From Bacteroidales bacterium (lineage in GTDB: Bacteria; Bacteroidota; Bacteroidia; Bacteroidales; UBA3824): DNA of 58,145 nt. The DNA lies in assembly GCA_016293845.1 (NCBI GenBank), contig JAEDDH010000023.1, positions 1 to 58,145 on the forward strand, given 5' to 3'. This document shows, piece by piece, positions 33,854 through 43,800 of the stretch. The notes beneath the pieces were generated by a model that saw only the letters and a list, made by a program, of their open reading frames with translations, did no database searches and had not been told where the DNA came from. A program made the translations under genes and the position numbers. Numbering within the stretch: position 1 is the stretch's first letter; each line of letters starts with the position of its first letter.

Positions 33854-35260
33854 ATGATTACCGCAGACCGCATACAATACCTCATAAGGCAGGGCGAAGG
33901 CTACAAGGTGGACTTCAAATCCGCAGTTCCGGCAAAGGTGCGCGAACTGTCGGAGGAGGTGTGCAGTTTTGCCAATGCGGGCGGAGGATTTATTTTTATC
34001 GGCGTTGACGACAAGGGCAAGATCATCGGCTGCAACATTACCAACAGCAAGCGTTCTGCAATTTCCGACACAATTACCGAAATATCGCCTCAAATTGATT
34101 TCGAGATGTATAGTGTTGATATTAAGGGTAAAACGGTTTGGGTGATTGACATTCCCGCAGGCAAAGACAAGCCTTATATCTATGGCGGAAGCGTTTTTGT
34201 CCGTCAAGGTCCAAATGCCCAAAAACTCCGCACACGCAACGAGATGCTCGATTTTTTTCGAGAGTGCAACAGCGTCCATTACGATGCCACACCTGCCTAC
34301 AACGTTGATTTGCTGCAAGAAATCGACAAAGAATGTTTCGATACATTTTGCCGAATTGCCAAAATTTCGCGCAGCATCGACGACGCTCAAATCCTCGAAA
34401 ACCTTGGTTGTTTCGACGAGCGCACTGGCAAGCCAAAGGCGGGCGCAGTGATGTTTTTTGCATCGCATCCCGAAGTCCATTATCCTCAATGTTGGGTGCA
34501 TTGCGTGCTGTTCAAGGGCACCAACAATGTTTTTATTATCGACGACAAACGTATGTACGGTACTGTATATCAACAATATAAACAGACCATAGATTGGCTG
34601 ATGCAAAAAATTGAAATGCGCATTATTGTTGACGATGCCGGTCCGCACAAAGAAGTTTTTGAACTTCCGATAGACGCGCTTCGAGAGGCAATGATTAACG
34701 CCCTGAGCCATCGCGACTACTACGAATCGGGGGCTACTATTGTTGTTGCTGTTTACGACGACCGTGTTGAAATCAGCAATCCGGGCGGACTATTGCCGCA
34801 AGTGGCAGAAAATTTCGGACACAAGAGCCTATCCCGCAATCCGTTTATATTCAGTCTGTTTACTCGGATGCAACTTGTCGAAAAAGTTGGATCTGGCATT
34901 CCGCGTATGATAGGATTGATGAAAGAATCAGGTCTCAACGAACCAGTTTTCAACAAGGACGGAATATTTTCCATTTCGTTCCCAAAAACCATCGGCAAAT
35001 TTGTGGATGCAACTACGGAAAAGACAGATTCCAATGATAATGTCGGTGTAAATGTCGGTGTAAATGTCGGGATAAACGAACAGCAATTACTTGATTTAAT
35101 AGCGAAAGAACCGACAATTTCTGCGCATAAAGCGGCTAATATATTGAATATGAGTACACGACAAATGGAGCGACTTTTTGCATCGTTAAAAAATAAAGGT
35201 ATTATTGCTCGTGAAGGATCTGACAAAAATGGAACTTGGGTTATTAATATGTCGGTGTAA
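33854..35260 (+). CDS. AlbA-2 (Schlafen-like) ATP-binding protein with winged-helix tail
   Basis: A 468-residue protein. The N-terminal AlbA-2/Schlafen-type domain (LIRQGEGYKVDFKSAV, EEVCSFANAGGGFIFIGVDDKGKIIG) is followed by a GHKL-type ATP-binding domain (ALREAMINALSHRDYY, VEISNPGGLLP, VEKVGSGIPRMIGLM). A winged-helix C-terminus ends it (EPTISAHKAANILNMSTRQMERLFASLKNKGII). Proteins of this architecture are putative transcriptional regulators, often in defence islands. A linker of repeated NVGV units (~395-407) comes from a DNA tandem repeat that continues beyond the stop. Confidence 0.88.
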   Translation: MITADRIQYLIRQGEGYKVDFKSAVPAKVRELSEEVCSFANAGGGFIFIGVDDKGKIIGCNITNSKRSAISDTITEISPQIDFEMYSVDIKGKTVWVIDIPAGKDKPYIYGGSVFVRQGPNAQKLRTRNEMLDFFRECNSVHYDATPAYNVDLLQEIDKECFDTFCRIAKISRSIDDAQILENLGCFDERTGKPKAGAVMFFASHPEVHYPQCWVHCVLFKGTNNVFIIDDKRMYGTVYQQYKQTIDWLMQKIEMRIIVDDAGPHKEVFELPIDALREAMINALSHRDYYESGATIVVAVYDDRVEISNPGGLLPQVAENFGHKSLSRNPFIFSLFTRMQLVEKVGSGIPRMIGLMKESGLNEPVFNKDGIFSISFPKTIGKFVDATTEKTDSNDNVGVNVGVNVGINEQQLLDLIAKEPTISAHKAANILNMSTRQMERLFASLKNKGIIAREGSDKNGTWVINMSV

Positions 35261-35310
35261 ATGTCGGTGTAAAATTGTAAAATGTCGGTGTAAATTGTAA
35301 AATGTTGTAG
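35039..35310. repeat. Interspersed ATGTCGGTGTAA repeats within and after a gene
   Basis: Two full ATGTCGGTGTAA copies plus a degenerate third occur in the coding region around 35039-35072. The unit reappears at the stop codon and twice beyond it to about 35310, partly as GTAAAATGTCGGTGTAAAT. In frame it encodes NVGV; at the 3' end the TAA of one copy is the stop codon. Confidence 0.7.
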
Positions 35311-35358
35311 TAAAGATTACTGCAAAGATTACTGTAAATGTAGTAGAAAATTCAAACG

Positions 35359-36958
35359 ATGACACGTACCATACATATAATTTTTTTTTGTCGCAACTCT
35401 TCGCCTTGTTGCTTGCACTTAATCATCTGTAAACCAACCGATTTTTGATAAGGTTTACGGGTTGATAAACGATGGCGAGTACAAGATGGCGCAGGAGTAT
35501 TTCAACAATCATAAGTCTGAAATCTGTCCGCCGATGTCGCACGCTGATAGTATGTACTGCAACTTTTTGAACGAATATTTTGATTATTACAACACCGACG
35601 ACAATGTTTTTGCGGTAAAGGCATTTGCTGACACTTCGCGCATAAATAGTTTGATTGATTATTACATAAAAAACTCTGATTATGAGAAACCTGCATATTC
35701 ATTGCTCTTAAAAAGTCTCAAACTCTACATCTCCGCTCAGCACAACGATGGCGTATATTGTCTCAAACAGGCTGAAACTATAATTAAATCGTTGGACAAC
35801 AGTGAGTTGAAATATATGCTCGCGTCTGTAAATCTTAGTTACAATACCAACAATCTTGATTGTAAGGCGGCGATGCCATTGCTCGATACTGTTGCCAAAT
35901 ATGCTCATAATCAGCGCGAAAAGAACTATGGACGCATTATGAAATCGTTTTTTCTTTTTATTGACCATAATCCCGTCCGCAACCCCGACGCTCCAAAACT
36001 CAATATGCGTCTTTGCATTGCCGACACCACCGACTATTATTATCTGAGCCATTACGCGTGGATTCTTGCCGACGACGAACCCGAAAAATGCGAGCGTTAT
36101 GCCCGTAAAGTACTCAACGACAGACCACAATCTTTTGCAGCCGATTATGCCAAAATCGCCATTTTGAAATTGTATTTTTGCCGTGGTCTTACTGCCGAGG
36201 CTGAGGATTTTTTCCAAAACAATCCGATTTTGGTTTCGTATCCGCAATTGATTGCATACGAGGAGTTTTACAATCATTACAAACTTATCGGCGACTATCA
36301 GAGGGCTGCGAAAATGGCTGATGTGGTTATCTCAATCAAAAACATTCTTATTAATTGGGTCAATGATTATAAAGTGTCGCAAAACAGCCAAAAATTTGAT
36401 TTTGATTTGCAACAACTTGAAAATCAGAACCGTTTTCAGCGTTGGATACTCGCATTTGTGATATTGGTGGCGGCGATGGTGTTTTTGGTGGTGATACAGA
36501 AACGCCGTTATGAACGCGAATTGTCGGTTAACCGTCAGATACTCAAAGAGTCGCGCGACCGTATCGACGAACTCAACACTCTTGAAAAATCTGACGAAAC
36601 CGACAAGGAAATCCAACGTTTGCAGCGCAAAATCACCGAAATTGAAAACCGTTACGCCGAGATTTACCACAACGGCAAAATCCTCTACGACAGTATTATT
36701 GTTGAAAACGGCAATTCGGGTCAATGGAACAAAAAGGATTATGAAAAATTCCTTGAATATTACAAGACCATAGACCTCAGCCTCCTTGCCCAAATCGACG
36801 ACGAATACCCCGGCATCAATCCCCGTCAAACGTTTTATAAAGTTTTGGTTTCCAAAGGTTTCGGCAAGCCATCAATTATGAAAACAATGGCGATACAAGA
36901 GGATGTTACCTTCAGCGCATTAAAGTCGAAGGTTGAAGGGCTGAGGCGGAAGTATTAG
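35359..36958 (+). CDS. TPR-transmembrane regulator, 5' end probably frameshifted
   Basis: The main frame (in frame from 35462, TTG) gives 498 residues: helical TPR-like repeats (~1-320), one membrane helix (WILAFVILVAAMVFLVVIQ, ~328-346), a coiled coil (ILKESRDRIDELNTLEKSDETDKE) and a C-terminal HTH-like region (LVSKGFGKPSIMKTMAIQEDVTFSALKSKVEGL). This is the layout of the Bacteroidota periplasmic-TPR/cytoplasmic-HTH regulators (DUF6377-like). Such proteins need a signal peptide. ATG 35359 begins MTRTIHIIFF and, after a nine-T run (35381-35389), another frame continues LSQLFALLLALNHL before a stop; a second shift would be needed to join the main frame. So the 5' end is damaged, or mis-sequenced. 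Confidence 0.65.
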
Positions 36959-37116
36959 GATGTATTGCCTCCGCAATTTTTAATCATATAACTATGAACG
37001 CAAAAATACTTATCCCATTGAACCAAAATTTTCCATAATTTTGCCGTTATTCAAAAAAAAATCCTTATCTTTGGCTTTACAATAAATCGATTTTAAACCT
37101 TATAAATATTAATAAA

Positions 37117-37452
37117 ATGGAAGAAGAAGAAAACAAAGACAAGGAGAGCGTAGACGGTTTGATAAAAAAACTGATTTACCAAGGTATAGGCTTCGCCGCA
37201 ATGACCAAGGAGAAACTCGAAAAGGCAGTTTCGGAACTCATCAGCAGCAACAAAATATCTGCCGACGAGGGCAAACAAATTGTTGACGATTTTTCTACCA
37301 ACGTGGATTCCAAGGCAAAAGAAACCGAAAAGAAAATCCGCGACGTGGTAAGCGAAACCATCGCCAAATTCCGTCCAGCCACCAAAAGCGAGGTGGAAGA
37401 ACTCAAAAAACGTATCGAAACTCTCGAAAAACTTGTTGCATCGTTAGACTAA
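37117..37452 (+). CDS. Phasin-like coiled-coil protein 1
   Basis: A 111-residue, highly charged helical protein (LIKKLIYQGIGFAAMTKEKLEKAVSELISSNKISADEGKQIVDDF, then VEELKKRIETLEKLVASL) of the phasin/PhaF-like family, whose C-terminus is a leucine-zipper-like coiled coil. It precedes a second phasin and a UbiB-family gene, six and three bases apart, an operon common in Bacteroidota. The function there is unknown; storage granule or membrane association is possible. Confidence 0.8.
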   Translation: MEEEENKDKESVDGLIKKLIYQGIGFAAMTKEKLEKAVSELISSNKISADEGKQIVDDFSTNVDSKAKETEKKIRDVVSETIAKFRPATKSEVEELKKRIETLEKLVASLD

Positions 37453-37458
37453 CTTATT

Positions 37459-37770
37459 ATGATAGATAAACTTGCGTCGCTCGGAATGAAAATGCTCAAC
37501 GAAGCGGGCGACAAAGTGAAGAAATCGGTTGACGCCCTTGTAGAAAAACGCCGTATCTCGCGCGAGGAGGGAAACTCCATATTCGATGATTTTAAGCGTT
37601 TTACATCCGACAAGGCTAAGGACGCCGAAAAACTTATTGAGCAAATTGTTAACCGCATTATCGAGAAAATGGGTTACGAACATGCCGACGAGGTTGAAAA
37701 ACTCCGCCGCCGAATTTCTATTCTCGAAAAACTTTACAAAATGAAGCAGAAAGAACGTAAAGGTCTTTAA
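37459..37770 (+). CDS. Phasin-like coiled-coil protein 2
   Basis: A 103-residue paralog of the preceding protein: MIDKLASLGMKMLNEAGDKVKKSVDALVEKRRISREEGNSIFDDF and a similar C-terminal coiled coil (VEKLRRRISILEKLYKMK). The tandem pair probably forms hetero-oligomers. It starts six bases after the first phasin and ends three bases before the UbiB-family gene. Confidence 0.8.
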   Translation: MIDKLASLGMKMLNEAGDKVKKSVDALVEKRRISREEGNSIFDDFKRFTSDKAKDAEKLIEQIVNRIIEKMGYEHADEVEKLRRRISILEKLYKMKQKERKGL

Positions 37771-37772
37771 AT

Positions 37773-39473
37773 ATGGCAATTAGGGCTTGGCGAGTGCGCA
37801 ACCTCGGTCGCATTGGCAAGGTTGTGAACATATTGTTGCAAAACGGTTTTGAGGGCGTTGTTGAAACAACAGGGCTCCGACGTTTTTTGCCCAAAGACCG
37901 CCGTGAAAGCGACAAAGATTCATCGTCGCTCAATCGTTGGCAGCGCATTCGCAGAGTGGTGGAAGAGTTGGGACCCACAATGGTGGCGTTTGCCGACTAT
38001 CTCGCCTGTCGTCCTGATATTTTGCCCGAGCCGCTCATCACCGAGTTAGCCCAAATTTCGTCGTCTACCGAACCGTTTGGAAAGACGCAGGCTATTGCTC
38101 AGTTTGAACAGGCTACGGGAATGAAGACCAAAAACATTTTCACATATTTCGACAGCACGCCGTCGTTTGCCGAGGGTTTTGGTCGCACTTTCCGCGCAAA
38201 ACTGATTTCGGGCGAAGATGTTGCTGTTAAGATACTTGTGCCTGAGGCTGTGGCTTCGGTGCAAACCGACATCACACTTATCCGCGATATCGTTTCGCTT
38301 ATCGAAAACTTTCTTGTAAACCACGGAATACCAAATCCTAATCAGTTGGTAGACTTGTTTGAGGAGACGATTATCCCCGAACTCGACCTTCGCAACGAGG
38401 CTAATATGATAGGACGTTTCCGCAAGGCGTATGGCAGCGCAGGGTCGTTTGTGGTGCCCAAGGTTTATAATCTTTACACCACTGTATCTACCTTGATAAC
38501 AGATTATTACAACTCTATCAATGTAAATAATTCCGACGAGTTTGCATCGTGGGGAGTGTCGCCGCGCGATACTGCCGACAAGTTTATGAAAACCTTTGTG
38601 TCGGGACTTTTAGAAACGGGCGTTTTCCACACATCGCCACGCTCTACGGTGGTTTCGGTGCTTCCCGACGGCAAGGTTTCGTTTGCCGACTATGCCTCCA
38701 CAGGTATGCTCACATCCGACCAAAGAATGCTTGTGTGCGATGCCGCCGCCGCTCTTGTGGCTCGCAATTCGCGAATCTTGTCCGAAAGTCTGCGCAAACT
38801 CTCGGTTGGTGGTGAAATTGATGACTATCAATCTTTTAGAACCGAAATTCAGTATCTTGCCGACAACCTTTATTATATGGAAGAAACCTCCACCTATATG
38901 CAGGAGTTTTCGCTTGGCATAATGCGCATAGCCTACCGTCACAAACTGGTGCTTCCGCGCGAAGTGGTGGCATCGTTTACCTCGCTTGCCGCCGCCGAAA
39001 GGGTTGCCGTGTCGATTTACAGCGGATTTAACATTGCAGGATATTTAAAACCGTTTAGCAAAAAACTCTTTTTGGAGCGTCTTTCGCCCGAGCGCCTAAA
39101 ATCGCGGCTCAATCAAAACCTTTCGCAGGCCTCTGATTTGTTGGAAACATCGCCGTTGGAACTTTCGCTCATTCTCAAAAAACTCCGCCGTGGCGAATTG
39201 ATTGCAAATCACCGCATTACAGGTCTTGGATTTTTAATCAAAAAGTTCGACACCGCCGCCAACAAATTGGTTTACGCCGTAATGATAGCCGCATTGATAA
39301 TTGGCTCGTCGATCATTGCCGTAATGGGTCAGGAAACCACATATTCGCTGTTTGGATTCCCGATAGCCTCTCTTGTAGGCTACGCAGTGGCGCTGATACT
39401 CTCGCTCTCGCTTCTCTTTTACACCATCCGAAACAGATTTGGCAGCAGAGGGAATAATCCGGATGGGGAATAA
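37773..39473 (+). CDS. UbiB/ABC1-family protein lacking catalytic motifs (pseudokinase)
   Basis: A 566-residue protein with the UbiB/ABC1 layout, including GPTMVAFADYLACRPDILP (69-85), VAVKILVPEA (150-159), the conserved EETIIPELDLRNEANMIGRF (E203-x-D205) and two C-terminal membrane helices. The family's signature residues are lost. KxGQ is VAFAD (71-75), the Ala-rich loop is PSFAEG, the HxDPHPGN loop is HTSPRSTVV (286-294), and DFG is DYA (306-308). Only the nucleotide-contacting Lys153 and ExD remain. ATPase activity is therefore doubtful, and a structural or lipid-binding role is more likely. It is complete, membrane-anchored and third in the phasin operon. Confidence 0.85.
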   Translation: MAIRAWRVRNLGRIGKVVNILLQNGFEGVVETTGLRRFLPKDRRESDKDSSSLNRWQRIRRVVEELGPTMVAFADYLACRPDILPEPLITELAQISSSTEPFGKTQAIAQFEQATGMKTKNIFTYFDSTPSFAEGFGRTFRAKLISGEDVAVKILVPEAVASVQTDITLIRDIVSLIENFLVNHGIPNPNQLVDLFEETIIPELDLRNEANMIGRFRKAYGSAGSFVVPKVYNLYTTVSTLITDYYNSINVNNSDEFASWGVSPRDTADKFMKTFVSGLLETGVFHTSPRSTVVSVLPDGKVSFADYASTGMLTSDQRMLVCDAAAALVARNSRILSESLRKLSVGGEIDDYQSFRTEIQYLADNLYYMEETSTYMQEFSLGIMRIAYRHKLVLPREVVASFTSLAAAERVAVSIYSGFNIAGYLKPFSKKLFLERLSPERLKSRLNQNLSQASDLLETSPLELSLILKKLRRGELIANHRITGLGFLIKKFDTAANKLVYAVMIAALIIGSSIIAVMGQETTYSLFGFPIASLVGYAVALILSLSLLFYTIRNRFGSRGNNPDGE

Positions 39474-39531
39474 GGGGGGATTTTTTTAAGAAAAAAACTC
39501 TTTTAGAAATACAACATTGCGTAATTTTTTA

Positions 39532-39539
39532 TATATTTG
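39532..39539 (+). promoter_or_regulatory. -7 box upstream of RNA leader B
   Basis: TATATTTG matches TAnnTTTG, 45 bases before the conserved AATAACTAA that begins leader B. No good -33 element is visible. Confidence 0.45.
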
Positions 39540-39583
39540 CTTTAAGTTTAACTCTAAAAACATAAACACAAAAACAGAAAAGT

Positions 39584-39818
39584 AATAACTAAACAACATA
39601 TTATTAATTAAGCGTTTGCTATTTATTACAAACAAATGTTCCGAAAACTTGGCCGTTAGAAGAACTAAGTCGAAATAAATAAGCAGACGCCCGCGGCTAT
39701 ACGTGGGCGTTTCTTGTTTCGATTTAGTGGGTCAGGCCAAGTACCTCGGAACGTTGACAAGATTCGTCCGCGTTCCGTTTTTTATAGGTACTTTTCTCTG
39801 ACCTCCGTTTTTTTGCAA
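39584..39818 (+). ncRNA. Structured RNA leader B: pseudoknot and terminator/antiterminator
   Basis: Same architecture as leader A: AATAACTAA at 39584, an 18-base gap (identical spacing), AGCGTTTGCT at 39611-39620 pairing with AGCAGACGC at 39682-39690; P1 GTTCCGA 39638-39644 with TCGGAAC 39746-39752; P2 ACTTGGCC 39647-39654 with GGCCAAGT 39735-39742; P3 CTAAGTCGAAA 39665-39675 with TTTCGATTTAG 39717-39727; P5 ACGCCCGC 39687-39694 with GTGGGCGT 39703-39710. The P1/P2 internal loop is AA opposite ACC in both copies. The competing terminator pairs GGTCAG (39730-39735) with CTGACC (39798-39803) and AAGTACCT (39739-39746) with AGGTACTT (39786-39793), followed by eight T. The methylase gene starts ~30 bases on. 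Confidence 0.75.
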
Positions 39819-39847
39819 TAACCTGCAACCGCGCATAATCTACCGTT

Positions 39848-40813
39848 ATGTGCGACGATATCGACATACTTGAAGACCAAATCGAGGAGTATTGGTCCGG
39901 CGTGCTTGATCTATTGCTCATCGACCACACCCGCCATCAGTATCCCGACCATTTCCCGCAATACAATATTGTTTGGGCAACCGATTCGTATGCCCGTCTT
40001 GGAGAGGATTTTGCCGCACAAAAGCCTATTTTAACGCATCTTATCACCAAAGAAAACGGCAAGGTGATTCAGCCGCGTGCATCCAAAACACGTGAAGAAC
40101 AAGCCATCAGAACCAAAGACAAGGCTGAGGTTTTTACTCCGTCGTGGATTTGCAATGCTCAAAACAACCTTATCGACAATGCTTGGTTTGGCAGCGGACT
40201 CGAAAACCAATTCAATACCGAAAATCCCGATCATACTTGGACCACCAATCTCGCTCCAATTAAATTTCCCGAAGGTAAATGTTGGAAAGATTATGTCCGC
40301 GACACCCGTTTAGAAATCACCTGTGGCGAAGCACCCTATCTGTGCAGCCGTTACGATACAGTTTCGGGGCAAATTATCCCTATTGACAATCGCATTGGAT
40401 TGCTCGACCGCAAATTGCGAGTGGTAAGCGAAAACACCAACAAATCAGGCGATTGGCTCGAATGGGCAAAAATGGCTCTGCAACACACTTACGGCTACGA
40501 GTTTCAAGGCGACAGCCTGTTGATTGCCCGCGAAACGGTTTTTCTCACCTTTATAGAATACTATCGCGAAAAATTTCACTGCGAAGTGCCGCCACAAAGC
40601 ATCCCCGGCATTGCTTACATAGTGTCGTGGAATCTGTGGCAGATGGACGGACTTAACGACACTCTTCCATTTGCCGAGAAAAAAAGTCAGTCAAACGACC
40701 TTTTTGGCAGTATTTCCACCACCACATCACCCGTCTACGCACAAATCCGCGATTGGCGACAACCTCGCGACAAGCAGAAAATTGAATTCAAAAATCTTAA
40801 AAAAAATAAATAA
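39848..40813 (+). CDS. Restriction-modification subunit M (split N6-methyltransferase)
   Basis: A 321-residue protein with KDKAEVFTPSWICNAQNNLID, an entry motif of N6-adenine methylases of type I/ISP-like systems. LEITCGEAPYLCSRYDTVSG is the likely SAM-binding part, followed by RIGLLDRKLRVVSENTNKSGDWLEWAKMALQHTYGYEFQGDSLLIARE. The catalytic NPPY is not here; it is in the next gene (two bases downstream), so the methyltransferase is split over two polypeptides. It lies directly downstream of RNA leader B. Confidence 0.85.
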   Translation: MCDDIDILEDQIEEYWSGVLDLLLIDHTRHQYPDHFPQYNIVWATDSYARLGEDFAAQKPILTHLITKENGKVIQPRASKTREEQAIRTKDKAEVFTPSWICNAQNNLIDNAWFGSGLENQFNTENPDHTWTTNLAPIKFPEGKCWKDYVRDTRLEITCGEAPYLCSRYDTVSGQIIPIDNRIGLLDRKLRVVSENTNKSGDWLEWAKMALQHTYGYEFQGDSLLIARETVFLTFIEYYREKFHCEVPPQSIPGIAYIVSWNLWQMDGLNDTLPFAEKKSQSNDLFGSISTTTSPVYAQIRDWRQPRDKQKIEFKNLKKNK

Positions 40814-40815
40814 CT

Positions 40816-43800
40816 ATGGAATATAAATCAACTTTCAAAAACAGCCTTATTTATATATTCCGTATCAACGACACGGCTCACAAAGGTTGTGTAAAAATAG
40901 GCGAGGCAACCGCTCCCGACGGATTCTTTGCCCCTAACAGCAAAGAACTTAACGACGCTGCCAAAAAACGTATCAACTCTTACACCAAAACAGCGGGCAT
41001 CAAATACGAACTCCTTTACACCGAAGCAACAGCCTACATTAAGAATGGACATTGGATGAGTTTCAACGACAAGCAGGTGCACGATTTGTTGTTGAGGTCA
41101 AATATAAAAAAAGAGTGTTTCGACACCAATGCCAATGAATGGTTTCACTGCGACCTTAACACCGCCATTAAAGCAATTGCAGCCGTAAAAAACGGTCAGA
41201 GCAGCCTTACACCTAATCAAAAGAGTGAAAAAAAATCGCCGGTGGATTTCCGCCCTGAACAGAATCGCGCCATAGAGCAGACCAAACGTGTGCTCAAAAA
41301 CGGCAAAAAAATGCTTTGGAATGCCAAAATGCGTATGGGTAAAACACTTACATCGCTGCAAGTGGTAAAAGAGATGAAATTTCATCGCACCATAATTGTT
41401 ACTCACCGCCCTGTGGTAGACGACGGATGGTACAACGATTACAACAAGATTTTTTACGAGGACGACACTCAATGGCTTTACGGCTCAAAAAACCGTGGCG
41501 AAAGCAATTTCAAAAAACTTGAACGTTCGGGCAAAAACTTTATCTATTTTGCCTCGATGCAAGATTTGAGAGGATCAAAACGTGTGGGCGGTGATTTTGA
41601 TAAAAACAATGAGATATTTGATACTCAATGGGATCTCGTTATCATCGACGAAGCACACGAAGGTACGCAGACCGAACTTGGCAAAAATGTTCAAATTCAA
41701 TTAGTTAAAGACAAAACAAAAATACTCAATCTCTCGGGCACGCCGTTCAACCTTTTAGAAACCGAAGAATACAACGAAGATAACACCTTTACTTGGGACT
41801 ACGTGATGGAGCAGCAAGCCAAACAAGAATGGGCTGTGCAGCACCCCGGCGACCCTAATCCCTACGAGGAACTGCCCAAACTCAATATACTCACTTTCAA
41901 CCTTGGCAAACTCGCCGCTCAATATCAAGACGAAGACAAGGCTTTCAACTTTACCGAGTTTTTCAAAACCGACGACAGAGGCAACTTTGTGTACAAAGCC
42001 GACATAGCCAATTTTTTAGATATAATATCGTCAAACAAAGGCGAAACCCTATATCCTTTTAGCAGCGAAGAATACCGGGAGTTTTTTCACCATACATTTT
42101 GGATAGTGCCGGGAGTAAAAGAGGGCAAGGCACTTACCGAAATGCTGAGGGTGCACAGTGTGTTTGGCTCATACAAGATAGTAAACGTTTGCGGCAAAGA
42201 AGACGAGGAAACCAAAGGCGACCCGCTCGAAGAAGTCCGCAAAAGCATCACCGACCATCCCGAAGATACATACACAATTACGCTTTCGTGCGGAAAACTC
42301 ACCACTGGTGTAACGGTAAAAGAATGGACAGCAGTGCTCTATCTTGCCGGAAGCAAAAATACATCGCCCGCAGCGTATATGCAAACGATTTTTCGCGTGC
42401 AAAGTCCCGGAAGGATAGGCGGAAAAATGAAAACCGACTGTTATGTTTTCGACTTTGCCCCCGACCGCACTCTCAAAATGATAGCCCAAACTGCCAAAGT
42501 ATCTGCCAAGGCGGGCGAAGCCGACCGTGAGGATAGAATTATACTCGGCGATTTCTTAAATTTCTGTCCCATAATATCATACGACGGCACGCAGATGCAG
42601 AAATACAACGTTGACCAAATGATGCAGCAGTTGAAACGGGTGTATGTAGACAAAGTGGTGAACACAGGATTCGACGATGGCAACCTATACAGCCGCAAAC
42701 TCTACAACCTCAGCAATGTAGAACTCGAAAGTTTTGCCAACCTGCGCGAAATCATCGGTCAGACCAAAGCCAACAAACAAACCAAAGGCATCGACATCAA
42801 CAATCAGAAGTTCGACAAAGAAGACTACGACAAAGCACGCCAAAAAGCCCAGCGGCAAGGTAAAAAACTTACGCAAAAGCAACTTGAACAATTGGCAGAG
42901 CAGCAGAAGAAACGTCGGCAACGAGATATAGCGGTGTCGATTTTGCGCGGAATATCTATTAGAATGCCTCTCTTGCTGTTTGGTGCAAAGTTGGATAATG
43001 AGGATGAAAATATCTCGCTCGACCGTTTTGTGACTCTTGTTGACGATAAGTCGTGGGCAGAATTTATGCCTCTCGGTGTGTCGAAAGATAAATTTGCCGA
43101 ATACAAAAAATATTACGACGAAGACATTTTTTCTGCCGCTGGCAAACAAATCCGTCAACTTGCCCTCGCCGCCGACAAGATGCCTGTGTTGCAGCGCATT
43201 CAGCGGATAACGCAGATATTTGAATCGTTTCGCAACCCCGACAAAGAAACAGTGCTTACACCTTGGAGGGTGGTAAATATGCACCTTAGCGACACTGTGG
43301 GCGGGTATTGCGGATTTTCGCCCGATTTTCCGCAACACGCCGACTTAACCGAACCGCGTTTTGTAGACCGTGGCTTGGTGTCGCAACGCTTGTTTGAAAA
43401 CGCAAACGTAAAAATTCTTGAAATAAATTCAAAATCAGGTCTTTATCCTTTGTATATGGCATACAGCGTATTCCGCCATCGGTTGCGAGTATTTCACGAA
43501 GGTCGCCGCTCGCTGTTTATCAAATCGTCTATCGAAGATGAAAAGCACGTATGGCGCAGCGTTTTAGCCGAAAACATCTTTGTAATCTGCAAAACCGAAA
43601 TGGCTCGCTCAATCACCATCCGCACCCTCTGCGGATTCGACAAAACGATGAAAGCCAATACATACGTATACAACGACCTTCTTGAACAAATCACCAAAAA
43701 ACAATCACAATTTATCAAAACGCTGTCTTCGGGCGGCATTTTCCCTCAAATTAAAAACAATATGAAATTCGACGCAATAGTAGGCAACCCTCCGTATCAG

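Noticed and set aside
33764..34711. 315-codon open frame on the minus strand opposite the AlbA-2 gene
   Set aside because: Shadow frame; the plus-strand protein has clear AlbA-2 and ATP-binding motifs over the same bases.
42685..43338. 217-codon minus-strand frame within the restriction gene
   Set aside because: Antisense shadow of a long, well-supported helicase/methylase.
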